A stretch of 44,378 nucleotides of DNA from PHAA01 sp964457945 (GCA_964457945.1 CAYWFX010000030.1:1-44378); one strand, 5' to 3'; shown: positions 32,650-40,881, numbered from the stretch's first letter. Translations and numbers: made by a program. Notes: generated by a model not told the origin, from the letters alone.

Positions 32650-33294
32650 ATGACAGCAACTAGTTTGTTGCAGATTGATTTACCGGATCTTTATGCACGT
32701 TGGGTACAGGGAGCCGGGCCCTTTGCTTGTTTTGTCCGCAAAACCAATTTTGTTTCCTTGAAGCACTACCGCGATTTTATGCTGCAACCGGTGTCAATCA
32801 ATGCAAGCACCTTATATAAGTATCTACTACCTCAATTGGAACAGCTTGAGCAGGATCACTTGGTTTTGTTTGATATTCCTGCTGTTGAGGGAATGCGTCT
32901 GGGTTTCTTGTTGCAGAACCGTTTGCGTCTAAAACCGATTCTAACCTACGTTAGTCCGTTACATCCCCACGGATTGGTGGGAGGAGACCGTTATGTAAAC
33001 GCCTTAATGGCCTACGGCCTTCTATTAAACCCGATGGAACCGCAGGGTTATGTGCTGATTATGGATAATCAACGTTATCTAGCTAAGGTCAGCCAGCGCT
33101 TATTACGGCGCAGGTTCAACAACCAGTATGAGTTAACCGCGGATGACCTTCCCAGCCTGGAAATGTTAAGGGCTTTAGGATATGGCCGAATTACACTGTA
33201 TCGTAGAGGTGAAATCAAGGAGGATGTAGCAGCCTACCTGCACTATTTAGGAGAAAACATGATCCAGGTGGAAGAATGTGAGATAAGCATTTAG
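32650..33294 (+). CDS. Unrecognised protein of the ATP-grasp operon (214 aa)
   Basis: Soluble, no signal or membrane segment. Notable stretches are VLFDIPAVEGMRLGFLLQNR, LTYVSPLHPHGLVGGDRYVN, LMAYGLLLNPMEPQGYVLIM and a basic KVSQRLLRRRFNNQYELT. I know no family for it. The ATG lies 4 bases after the 58-aa gene and has no strong ribosome site of its own, so it is probably translationally coupled to it. Its place in the operon suggests an accessory or substrate-handling role for the ligase (inference). Confidence 0.72.
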   Translation: MTATSLLQIDLPDLYARWVQGAGPFACFVRKTNFVSLKHYRDFMLQPVSINASTLYKYLLPQLEQLEQDHLVLFDIPAVEGMRLGFLLQNRLRLKPILTYVSPLHPHGLVGGDRYVNALMAYGLLLNPMEPQGYVLIMDNQRYLAKVSQRLLRRRFNNQYELTADDLPSLEMLRALGYGRITLYRRGEIKEDVAAYLHYLGENMIQVEECEISI

Positions 33295-33339
33295 CTTGAG
33301 CGCTGTTTACCTATATACTTAATAACAAGGGGAATGAAT

Positions 33340-33735
33340 ATGGCTAAAAAGCATACCAGTACGACCAGTCCCAAGGAATCATCCGCTTTAATTAAAAAAC
33401 TACTACCCGAAAATAAAGCCCTAGCCATCAGCTTAGCTTTTACCTTGGCCTTTTCTGGTTTTGGACTGTGTGCTGCTACTGCAGCTGTAGACACCCAGAA
33501 TCTCAATACTAAAAAGGACATGGTACTGGTACAAGAAAAAGAAGCCGGACAAGATGAGGGCGAATGGGAAACTGATGCAGACCAGAGCTATAGCTCATAT
33601 GGCCCCGGTTACGGATATTATTACCGACCCTTCAGTTATATGGGCAGCTCCATGGGGCGTGCTACCTGGTCGACACCTACCAGCATTAAAAGTGTGGGAG
33701 GCTATAATATTTCACGAGGACATGTTGGGAGTTAG
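33340..33735 (+). CDS. Exported Gly/Tyr/Ser-rich small protein, possible ligase substrate (131 aa)
   Basis: Basic N-terminus, a hydrophobic signal or anchor helix (about 25-47, LAISLAFTLAFSGFGLCAAT), an acidic stretch (KEAGQDEGEWETDAD) and a low-complexity tail rich in Tyr, Gly and Ser (SYSSYGPGYGYYYRPFSYMG, then NISRGHVGS). ATG 33340 follows AAGGGGA by 6 bases. In ygiB-ygiC and yjfM-yjfC pairs a small exported DUF1190 protein with a Gly-rich C-terminus precedes the ATP-grasp gene; this protein holds the same place but I cannot show homology. Confidence 0.65.
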   Translation: MAKKHTSTTSPKESSALIKKLLPENKALAISLAFTLAFSGFGLCAATAAVDTQNLNTKKDMVLVQEKEAGQDEGEWETDADQSYSSYGPGYGYYYRPFSYMGSSMGRATWSTPTSIKSVGGYNISRGHVGS

Positions 33736-33737
33736 AT

Positions 33738-36206
33738 ATGAATCCAGAGGAATTAACCCGACAACTGAACTTCGAATATTACATGATCAGTTCCCCTCGG
33801 GAACTGGAGGCTTTTTCTAAACATCCGGTATACCTGGAGCCTGATGTCTTTCAGAAAATGATCGATCATGCTAGAATTCTATTTGGACTGGTAGATCGTT
33901 TGGTACCGGAATTATTACACCATCCTTTGGACCATTCTTCCTTCCTATTGCCTGATTTTCCTTGCCGCGAACAAATCCTTAACTTGCCGTTTGACCTGTC
34001 TCCCTTTTTCTGGGCCCGTTATGATGCTTTTGAACGAGCAGAAGGCGGTATATTCTTTTCCGAGTTTAACTACGATAAACCCTGTGCCCAGAGGGAAATC
34101 ATGGTCTCTAATTGGATTGATCTGCAAGGAAATCCCAACCAGCACTTTGCACATAAGTTTAGAGAGGGATTAGCGAGGCTATGGGCAGACTATGGATCTT
34201 CAAGCCCCCGACCAACGGTAGGCATAATGGTTGATCCTAATCATTATGAAGAAACGCACCTGGCTTTTTTGTATTCTGATCTAATCAAGCCATTGGGTTA
34301 TCCCTGCCTGCTGCTGGGAGGGCAGAACCTTAGCGTTTCCAACGATGGGGTGACTGCCTTCGGGCAACCTCTGGACATCATTCTCCGGCAATATCCTACC
34401 GAATTCAGTAACGAAGTGCATGACTATCCTCAGTTGTTGCAGCTTATTGCTCAGCGAAAGGTTTTAATGGTAAATGACCCTCGGGCCATTATACCTCAGG
34501 CCAAGAGCCTATTTGCTTACCTGTGGCACTTATACGATAATAAAGCTTCCTTTCTCACTGATACCGAACGTACAGCGATCCGGGACACCATTCCATATAC
34601 GCGTATGTTTACCCCCGTTGATATGGCAGAACTTGAATCGGAACAGGAACGCTGGGTAGTGAAGCCTGTTTTCGGCCGCTACAGTGAAGGTGTGCATATT
34701 GGGGCCATGATGAATAAAAACGAATGGCAAATCGCTCTGCAAGAGGTCTGTCAAGGTGGAGTTCCTCATGTGATGCAAGAATTTATTCCCATTAGACGGA
34801 GAGTAGTTAAGAGCTTTAACGGTCATCGATATGAAGATACGATTGGTTTTGGCAATTTTGGAATCTATTTTACCCTGGGGGAATTTACCGGGATCTGTGC
34901 CCGTTGGTCCTCCGATTATCTCAGTCGGGATGACATGGCCTGGTTCAGTCCGGTGGGGGTAAGGCAGGCGACCATTCCCTCCTTAAATATCCAAATATCG
35001 TCCCGGAGCGAGGTGGAACACCGTTGCCTATGGAATGAAATAGCGCAGCAAGCGGCTTTCCAGTTCAACTATACCTCTAGTTATACCGGAGACTGCGAGT
35101 CATTCAGCCTGGAACCAATTCGAATTTCGCGTGCTCTATACCAAGAAATAGTCACCGCTACCGAAGGATTAGGCCGGGTATTGGTAAAGACGCGCAAATT
35201 TTTGCAAAAAAATCTGGCTCTCTTTGCTCCTCTGCTGGGTATTTCCGAGTGTTTACAGTCCTTGGTTGAACAGGATGAAGGAGAGTGGCTGAGCCTGCTG
35301 GGACGTTTTGATTGGGCTGTCGACCGTCATGGAAGACTGCGTTTATTGGAATTAAATACTGATACTCCGGCGGGATTGGAATCTGTGGTTCTTAATCGCT
35401 TAATTGGGTCCTTCTGTCCAGATACCGAAGACCCTAACCGAGGGCTTCTAAATCTTTTGGCTAAACAGTGCAGCCATCTACTCAAAAGAACAACCCGAAA
35501 ACACGTGAAAGCCCTAGGCCTGGTGGGATGCCCCTCGACCGAAGAAGATTGGTTTCAGCTTATGTTGTTTGGAGAGGTACTTCGCTCACAGGTGGATGAG
35601 GTGATTCTGGGGGATATTTCTGGACTGGCACTAAAGGATGGGTATATAAATCTCTATGGGCAGCAATTGGATGCCCTATACCGCCATTACCCGCTGGACT
35701 GGATGGCCGATAACCCGCCATACCAGCGGTTGATTCCGGGCCTGGAGGAGATTCCAATGATAAACCCACCCTCGGCGTTGATTCCGCAGAGCAAGGCCTT
35801 TTTGGCCATTGTCTGGCAGCTTTTGCAGCAGGATTTCTATCTTCCCCAAGAGGCTGATCTGATCCAGCGTTACGTGGTGCCCACTTATTTAAGTTGGCCC
35901 GGTAAACCTTGCATCATAAAGCCCTATTGGGGAAGAGAAGGCCAGGGAGTGGTTTTTTCTCACCAAATAAAATCTGATCAGATCCCCAGCTTAGCCGGGC
36001 AGGATCTGGTCTATCAGGAGTTGGTTGATATTGGCCCAGTGGATATTACTATTTACAATACCTACGCAAGGCAATTTCAGGTAGCTTACCCAATCCTGGG
36101 AGCCTTCCTCGTAGGCGATCAGTTTGGGGGTTTATATACTAGACTGGGGGCGCGTATTACCGACCGTTACGCGGTCGTTGCGCCTACTTTTGTGGAGGTG
36201 TCATAG
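33738..36206 (+). CDS. Tandem double ATP-grasp ligase, glutathionylspermidine-synthase-like (822 aa)
   Basis: Two full synthetase units of the GSP_synth (YgiC/YjfC) type in one chain. Unit 1 (about 1-440): R94-Y-D96 and SEFNYDKP (E109, N111) match the Arg/Asp and Glu/Asn metal and substrate ligands; ATP-grasp lysine in WVVKPVFGRYSEG (K309); hinge Glu in VMQEFIP (E348). Unit 2 (about 445-822): R523-F-D525, LELNTDTPAG (E538, N540), CIIKPYWGREGQG (K728), VYQEL (E761). Each also has the matching IIPQAKSLFAYLW / LIPQSKAFLAIVW helix. Canonical members have one unit of about 380-400 residues. No Cys/His amidase domain is present. It should form amide bonds with ATP; substrates unknown. The start lies 2 bases after the exported-protein gene. 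Confidence 0.85.
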   Translation: MNPEELTRQLNFEYYMISSPRELEAFSKHPVYLEPDVFQKMIDHARILFGLVDRLVPELLHHPLDHSSFLLPDFPCREQILNLPFDLSPFFWARYDAFERAEGGIFFSEFNYDKPCAQREIMVSNWIDLQGNPNQHFAHKFREGLARLWADYGSSSPRPTVGIMVDPNHYEETHLAFLYSDLIKPLGYPCLLLGGQNLSVSNDGVTAFGQPLDIILRQYPTEFSNEVHDYPQLLQLIAQRKVLMVNDPRAIIPQAKSLFAYLWHLYDNKASFLTDTERTAIRDTIPYTRMFTPVDMAELESEQERWVVKPVFGRYSEGVHIGAMMNKNEWQIALQEVCQGGVPHVMQEFIPIRRRVVKSFNGHRYEDTIGFGNFGIYFTLGEFTGICARWSSDYLSRDDMAWFSPVGVRQATIPSLNIQISSRSEVEHRCLWNEIAQQAAFQFNYTSSYTGDCESFSLEPIRISRALYQEIVTATEGLGRVLVKTRKFLQKNLALFAPLLGISECLQSLVEQDEGEWLSLLGRFDWAVDRHGRLRLLELNTDTPAGLESVVLNRLIGSFCPDTEDPNRGLLNLLAKQCSHLLKRTTRKHVKALGLVGCPSTEEDWFQLMLFGEVLRSQVDEVILGDISGLALKDGYINLYGQQLDALYRHYPLDWMADNPPYQRLIPGLEEIPMINPPSALIPQSKAFLAIVWQLLQQDFYLPQEADLIQRYVVPTYLSWPGKPCIIKPYWGREGQGVVFSHQIKSDQIPSLAGQDLVYQELVDIGPVDITIYNTYARQFQVAYPILGAFLVGDQFGGLYTRLGARITDRYAVVAPTFVEVS

Positions 36207-36208
36207 TA

Positions 36209-36841
36209 ATGAATTTACAGCCTGGCAAAAAGAAAATACTTATTGGGATTTTCATTGTACTAGTAGGTATACTGATATGTACCATAGTGCTATTACCATC
36301 CGCAAAAGACGTTTACAGCACCACAGAGGTAAAAGTCACGGAGGCCACCATAGTTTCCCGGGATATAGCAGACAATAATTATTACATACAAGTAAACGTA
36401 TCGGGTTTACTAATTTCACCACTGTGGGTGACAACCACTGAGGATTTTTTTCAACAAGCCAAACCTGGTCAGACAGTAGGCGTTCTGGTTGGAGCAGTGG
36501 ATACTTATAGGGTAAAGAAGAGCCTTAATAAGCGTCAACTGAATATTAAATATGGCGCTACGACCTGGGAAGTCTTATCCCTTTATCCCAGCCTGGCTGA
36601 TGCCAAAAAAGAAAGTCAGCCTAAGACCTTCACCACCACCGCCAGCTTAAAGCAGCGCATCAAGTCCCTGGATGGCCGCTACTTTTTCTTGTTCGATGCT
36701 GGAGGAAAAAATGTCATGGCAGAAGTCAGCAATGAGTACTATCAACTCTATACCCCGCAAACCGCTCCTATCGATTCTTTCGAATTGGAGTTTGCAGGTA
36801 TCGGCGACTTTAACCACTTGGTGCGAATTGTCAAACCCTAA
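36209..36841 (+). CDS. Membrane-anchored protein closing the ATP-grasp operon (210 aa)
   Basis: N-terminal membrane helix (about 9-30, ILIGIFIVLVGILICTIVLL), then about 175 external residues of beta-rich type in two similar-sized parts (TEATIVSRDIADNNYYIQVN and LKQRIKSLDGRYFFLFDAGG). No domain recognised. It starts 2 bases after the ligase stop, with GGAGG in the ligase's last codons, so it is coupled to it. It probably acts at the outer face with the DUF350 and exported proteins (inference). Confidence 0.7.
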   Translation: MNLQPGKKKILIGIFIVLVGILICTIVLLPSAKDVYSTTEVKVTEATIVSRDIADNNYYIQVNVSGLLISPLWVTTTEDFFQQAKPGQTVGVLVGAVDTYRVKKSLNKRQLNIKYGATTWEVLSLYPSLADAKKESQPKTFTTTASLKQRIKSLDGRYFFLFDAGGKNVMAEVSNEYYQLYTPQTAPIDSFELEFAGIGDFNHLVRIVKP

Positions 36842-36890
36842 AAGATGACATACGAGAGGGATTATCTTTCACCTATATATACAGGATATC

Positions 36891-36934
36891 AAAAAACGCC
36901 GCTAAGGATATAAATCATTAGGCGGCGTTTTTTC
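36891..36934 (+). terminator. Terminator of the ATP-grasp operon
   Basis: AAAAAACGCCGC (36891-36902) pairs with GCGGCGTTTTTT across a roughly 19-base loop, 50 bases past the stop. The U-run is long, so it is a strong rho-independent terminator. Confidence 0.85.
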
Positions 36935-36975
36935 ATTCTATAATATAAGCATTTTAAATACCCACAATAAGCACA

Positions 36976-37004
36976 TTGACAACAATGCATTATCAATATA
37001 TAAT
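36976..37004 (+). promoter_or_regulatory. Perfect-consensus sigma-A promoter with flanking direct repeats
   Basis: TTGACA (36976-36981), exactly 17 bases, TATAAT (36999-37004). ACATTGAC occurs here overlapping the -35 and again just past the -10 (37005-37012), so a repressor could occupy two sites across the promoter. It lies 110 bases before the DUF6323-like gene. Confidence 0.75.
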
Positions 37005-37113
37005 ACATTGACCAGTATGTAAATTATTAATATATCATATATTTATAGTTTTGTCAACATATAAATTTAGTTTATTTTTAAGCAAGCTTGACTACCAAGG
37101 GAGGGCTGATGGG

Positions 37114-37602
37114 ATGAATTTAATCGATATTTATGCCTCAATCGGAGGAGATCTTGAGCAGCTTACTATGGTTGAAGTACTTCGGATCAATGAGGAATCC
37201 CAAAAATATGGATTGGTGTTAACAGCCGCTGAAGCAAATGTGCTTATCGAATCGAGAAACCGGGCTATCCGAAACCATGGCCGAGTTGAATTGGGGATAG
37301 AAGTGGTAAAGAAAATCATAGCCGCCTTTTGTAGCTCACCCTTTATTAATCTCGATGAATATGCATGGACACTGAACGAACTGGTAGAAATATTTTATTA
37401 CATGAAAAATGAAACGGAAGATAGCATGGGCGATGATGAATTAATATCTATAATGCAGAAATTCTTTAACACATCCTGCCAGGGGTCGGTAGAACTTCTA
37501 AGGGACCGAGAACTGGCAATGTTAGCCAATAATTTTAGACGTGCCAATCAGGAAGCAGCTTATTCTCTGGAAAGGAATGATTATGAAAAAGACAGCTATT
37601 GA
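37114..37602 (+). CDS. DUF6323-like protein (162 aa)
   Basis: Soluble protein. The pattern LTAAEANVLIESRNRAIRNH, GRVELGIEVVKKIIAAFCSS, then ELVEIFYYMKNETEDSMGDD and CQGSVELLRDRELAML fits what I recall of DUF6323 (R..ai..~GRvEfG..i..kli..F..Spy, eiFYy.KnE..d...DdeLi). ATG 37114 is 8 bases after GGGAGGG; the frame back to 37051 is unsupported. It overlaps the next gene by 20 bases. Function not established. Confidence 0.65.
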   Translation: MNLIDIYASIGGDLEQLTMVEVLRINEESQKYGLVLTAAEANVLIESRNRAIRNHGRVELGIEVVKKIIAAFCSSPFINLDEYAWTLNELVEIFYYMKNETEDSMGDDELISIMQKFFNTSCQGSVELLRDRELAMLANNFRRANQEAAYSLERNDYEKDSY

Positions 37603-39013
37603 GAGACAGACCCCCCTTAGAAAGGAACGTTTGGATCCTAACAACTATACTCTGACGCTCATTGAAGAGGGCCAACGGATAGGGCTTATTAAGCAAGCAG
37701 CCAGGGATAGTATTCAATCCCAGCTTATGTTTTTATTGAGAGACTTAATACTAAGGCATACCAAAGATGAAAGCACTTCGGTAAAGGTTGAGACGGCGCA
37801 AAGTCTTTTATTATCGATTCTTTATTCTATTGACACCTATATAAGCAGTTTTCCCAATCCGGAGGATGCCCTAGCCTGCTTGGAAGCAGACCAACTGAAG
37901 GAAACTTATGAAAAAGGGCTGGCATTAGTGGTTTCATGTGTGGCTAATACCAAAAACTTATATCAAGAGATTAAGGATAGAAAACTGAATGTTCCCATTA
38001 AAGCCTACCATTCAACTATAGATGAAGCATTGACTGATTTTTTTAAAAATTATAATGAATTATTTGGTGCGCAGGATACCATGGCCAGCATAGACTATCC
38101 TCTGCTTTTTGATGATATGCGTATTCAAGGGGTTTTCTATATCAAACAATACCTGGAGACCCTAGCCATAGAGACTCAGTTTTGCAGTCTGTTTCCTAAG
38201 GAGGATGTTGCCAAACTCTTGGCAAACTACGGCCAAGTGTATCGCATCGACACCAGAGAAGCCTTGATTAATGTATTTGAAGTCTTGCTCACCAATTCCC
38301 TTTTTTCCATATTAGCCAGAAATAATGCCAATGAATTGAGTATATCCAAACTTCAATATGAACTACTGCGGCAGAAATTTAAAGGCTTAGATCACGGCCA
38401 ATGCTCGTCTCTGATAAGTGAAACAATCGAAGTATTGATTAAGGACCTAGGTATAGATCAAATCAAGCTTAAGGAATACATCGGAAATTTCAAAGCCATA
38501 TTGATGCCTAGATTCATAAATGCACTTGATAATGACAGCCTGGCTAATCTTATAATCCTTGATAGTAACGAAAATTCCCCATTGGACATAATTTTTGATG
38601 AGGGAAAAACCATGGATGATGACAGCTTCCGCGCGGTGGTTGATCAAATAATGGACTGCACTAAGGCCAAAGACAAAGTCGCAATAATAAATTCAAGCAT
38701 TCACTCCTTGGGGGATTTTATTGATGTGCTGGAAGCTGATTGTTTGTTTGAAGACGAATATCAATATTTATTTAATTCTTTAGGAGATATGGAGCTATCT
38801 GTACTAGCTAGAATCGTGTTTATCGAGGAACTAAGGATAGATCCAACTGGCTTTTTGCTGCAAACTGCTGAAGTAAAGGAAATGGAGATGCAATGGCAGG
38901 CCGAGTATGCCATATTTCTGCAAACCTTAAGCACAGATCAGCTAAAATCAATCGATCAATATATCCACTCCTCCTTTCAATCGATGGATTCCCCAGGATT
39001 TTTAGATTTTTAG
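37583..39013 (+). CDS. DUF6179-like protein (476 aa)
   Basis: Large, mostly alpha-helical soluble protein, translationally coupled to the DUF6323-like gene. Visible pattern: LTLIEEGQRIGLIKQAARDS, IQSQLMFLLRDLIL, TSVKVETAQSLLLSILYSID, matching the N-terminal signature of DUF6179 as I remember it. Middle and C-terminal parts are acidic and helical with no motif recognised. ATG 37583 follows AAAGGA; an earlier ATG at 37541 would lie inside the upstream gene. The two DUF genes are usually neighbours in Clostridia. Confidence 0.65.
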   Translation: MKKTAIERQTPLRKERLDPNNYTLTLIEEGQRIGLIKQAARDSIQSQLMFLLRDLILRHTKDESTSVKVETAQSLLLSILYSIDTYISSFPNPEDALACLEADQLKETYEKGLALVVSCVANTKNLYQEIKDRKLNVPIKAYHSTIDEALTDFFKNYNELFGAQDTMASIDYPLLFDDMRIQGVFYIKQYLETLAIETQFCSLFPKEDVAKLLANYGQVYRIDTREALINVFEVLLTNSLFSILARNNANELSISKLQYELLRQKFKGLDHGQCSSLISETIEVLIKDLGIDQIKLKEYIGNFKAILMPRFINALDNDSLANLIILDSNENSPLDIIFDEGKTMDDDSFRAVVDQIMDCTKAKDKVAIINSSIHSLGDFIDVLEADCLFEDEYQYLFNSLGDMELSVLARIVFIEELRIDPTGFLLQTAEVKEMEMQWQAEYAIFLQTLSTDQLKSIDQYIHSSFQSMDSPGFLDF

Positions 39014-39058
39014 AATACCATATCAATACCCGTCCATTGATATAAATGTATGACGAGT

Positions 39059-39088
39059 AGAGCACCTTTTCTTGAAAAAAGGTGCTCT
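39059..39088. terminator. Bidirectional terminator hairpin
   Basis: AGAGCACCTTTT (39059-39070) pairs perfectly with AAAAGGTGCTCT (39077-39088), loop CTTGAA. It lies between the plus-strand DUF6179-like gene and the minus-strand rubrerythrin gene, 46 and 60 bases from their stops, so it could serve both. Confidence 0.7.
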
Positions 39089-39147
39089 TGCTTATTTAGA
39101 AGCTATTTTTATGGCGTGGTATATGGGCAATTCCAATAGCAAAAAGA

Positions 39148-39645
39148 CTAATATTTCTTAAAGGCAGCACCCGGGGCTCCGCAGACAGGGCAGCGGCCTG
39201 GGGCTTCATTCTCTTCGACATGACCGCATACCGGGCACAGATAAAAGGCTTCAGTCTGGATATCCTGCTGCTGCTCAACAGCCTGTAAAGCCTTTTCATA
39301 CAACTTGTGATGGACTTTCTCCACTTCGTTGGCTAAATGAAAAGAGGTTTTGGCCTGCTGATTGCCTTCCTTTTCAGCTTCCGCAATAAAACCTGGGTAC
39401 ATCTCGGTAAACTCGTGGTGCTCGCCCGCAACCGCTTCTTTTAAATTATCCAGAGTGCTGCTGACCCCTTTCATGACCTGCAGGTGCTTTAAGGCATGAA
39501 TGGTTTCAGCTTCAGCAACGACCTGAAACAAACGACCTACTTTTTCAAAACCTTCTCCCTGGGCTTTCTGAGAGAATGCCAAATACTTACGGTTGGCCTG
39601 AGATTCACCGGCAAACGCCTCTTTTAAATTATCCTGGGTTGACAT
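39148..39645 (-). CDS. Rubrerythrin (165 aa)
   Basis: Peroxide-reducing non-haem iron protein of anaerobes. Ferritin-like four-helix part with the diiron ligands spread over FAGESQANRKY, AEAETIHALKH, AGEHHEFTEMYP and ANEVEKVHHKLYE, then a C-terminal rubredoxin-like [Fe(SCys)4] site CPVCGHVEENEAPGRCPVCG. The length is normal for the short form. AAGGAGG precedes ATG 39645. It neighbours the Rrf2 regulator, in keeping with redox or oxygen response. Confidence 0.95.
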   Translation of the reverse strand: MSTQDNLKEAFAGESQANRKYLAFSQKAQGEGFEKVGRLFQVVAEAETIHALKHLQVMKGVSSTLDNLKEAVAGEHHEFTEMYPGFIAEAEKEGNQQAKTSFHLANEVEKVHHKLYEKALQAVEQQQDIQTEAFYLCPVCGHVEENEAPGRCPVCGAPGAAFKKY

Positions 39646-39802
39646 ATAAAAACCTCCTTAATTATTATTTCGGAATAAATACTTATTATGATATACCAGG
39701 TTTATCTAACTCTCACCTCCCCATAGCATTTGAACCAACATATTTTCAAATTGATCTATAGCATTAACCCTGGACCATATCGAAGGCAGCAGGGATAAAA
39801 AA

Positions 39803-40201
39803 CTATTCTAGCAAATCCGCAAAATTATGACTGCTAAGTTCATCATTCAGCTTTTGCTGAATACCAGCCAGTGCCTGGTGTATCCTACAATCAGGAGGAC
39901 CTTGCTTGCTGCAATAGCCTTCGTCAAGCAGGCAGCGGTTGAGACGGATGGGGCCTTCAATGGCTTCAATGACATCCAGCAGAGTAATATCCCTAGGATT
40001 CCGGGCTAGCGCATAGCCCCCGCCTATACCCCGTTGTGACCTGACAATACCGGCTTTGATTAAATAGGGCATAATCTTCAGTAAATAGCGTATCGGCATC
40101 ACTTCATTCTGCGCAATGGTCTGGGCTTCCACCACCTCTGTCCCGGACTGGGCAAGATAAAGCACCGCCCTGAATCCATAATCGCTAGCCTGATTTATAT
40201 T
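39803..40201 (-). CDS. Rrf2-family regulator, IscR-like (132 aa)
   Basis: Winged-helix transcription factor. N-terminal HTH: SDYGFRAVLYLAQSGTEVVE, QTIAQNEVMPIRYLLKIM, then IVRSQRGIGGGYALARNP. Three conserved cysteines near the C-terminus (NRCLLDEGYCSKQGPPDCRI; spacing C-X6-C-X7-C) are the Fe-S ligands of the IscR-type subgroup. ATG 40201 follows GGGAGCG; the frame to 40231 is unsupported. An operator-like palindrome lies just upstream, so autoregulation is likely. Confidence 0.9.
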   Translation of the reverse strand, partial: NINQASDYGFRAVLYLAQSGTEVVEAQTIAQNEVMPIRYLLKIMPYLIKAGIVRSQRGIGGGYALARNPRDITLLDVIEAIEGPIRLNRCLLDEGYCSKQGPPDCRIHQALAGIQQKLNDELSSHNFADLLE

Positions 40202-40224
40202 CATAACACGCTCCCATAATTGTT

Positions 40225-40273
40225 TACCCATCGGGTATAGTTTAAGAGTATTATATTAAGCAATATTTGTCAA
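40225..40273 (-). promoter_or_regulatory. Promoter and operator of the Rrf2 gene
   Basis: Minus strand: TTGACA (40268-40273), 17 bases, TACTCT (40245-40250), then the palindrome TACCC-GAT-GGGTA (40225-40237) just past the expected transcription start. A site in this place would block the promoter when bound. Confidence 0.5.
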
Positions 40274-40333
40274 TATTAAAACATAATTTTATAATCTAAA
40301 CTTCTCCCTGCTGTTGATATCTCGGAACAGCAA

Positions 40334-40780
40334 TTAAAGATTCACAATAAAACCCGTTTTAATACCCCTCTGAAAGCCGGCTCTTTCGTAAAAACGAAGA
40401 GTATCTTCATTTTTCAAACCAGTTAACAGCATTACTTTGTAGCAATTATTTTGCTTGGCGATTTCAATTGCTACGTGTAACACCTTAGTTCCCAGTCCTC
40501 TCTTTCTAAATTCAGAATGGGTCACCACATTTTCAATTAATCCATACGGACGTAAGTTGCGGGTAAGATTTTTAATAATAACCAGCGTGCACGAAGATAC
40601 TAGTATTCCATTTTCTTCTATAACCAGGTAATACAAATTAGGATCATTATGTATTTCATCCCAAAGCTTGTTTAAGCCTTCATTTCGTGAAACATCCGGA
40701 TCGTCCTGGTGTAGTTGCTGGTATAGATCAAGCAGTTGACTTAATTCATTCAGGGCTATTTGCCTTACAATGCCATACAT
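40334..40780 (-). CDS. GNAT-family acetyltransferase (148 aa)
   Basis: Acetyl-CoA-dependent N-acetyltransferase. The core is visible: YLVIEENGILVSSCTLVII, then motif A ENVVTHSEFRKRGLGTKVLH with the RxxGLG pyrophosphate loop, AIEIAKQNNCYKVMLLTG and the C-terminal NEDTLRFYERAGFQRG. GGGGG precedes ATG 40780. The substrate is unknown. Confidence 0.9.
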   Translation of the reverse strand: MYGIVRQIALNELSQLLDLYQQLHQDDPDVSRNEGLNKLWDEIHNDPNLYYLVIEENGILVSSCTLVIIKNLTRNLRPYGLIENVVTHSEFRKRGLGTKVLHVAIEIAKQNNCYKVMLLTGLKNEDTLRFYERAGFQRGIKTGFIVNL

Positions 40781-40881
40781 TCATTATCCCCCATATTCTA
40801 ACAGCTTGATACCCGCTGACCTAGCTATGCATATTCCAGTGCGGCGGAATATGCACCTTACAAAGGTTATTGGTTGATAAG

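Noticed and set aside
36961..37050. A+T-rich stretch with repeated ATATA/ACATT words, considered as a replication origin or iteron array
   Set aside because: Too short, no DnaA boxes recognised; better explained by a consensus promoter with paired operator-like boxes.
39646..39720. PerR-box-like A+T-rich sequence before the rubrerythrin gene
   Set aside because: Only short imperfect dyads are present; they do not reach the PerR or Fur consensus.
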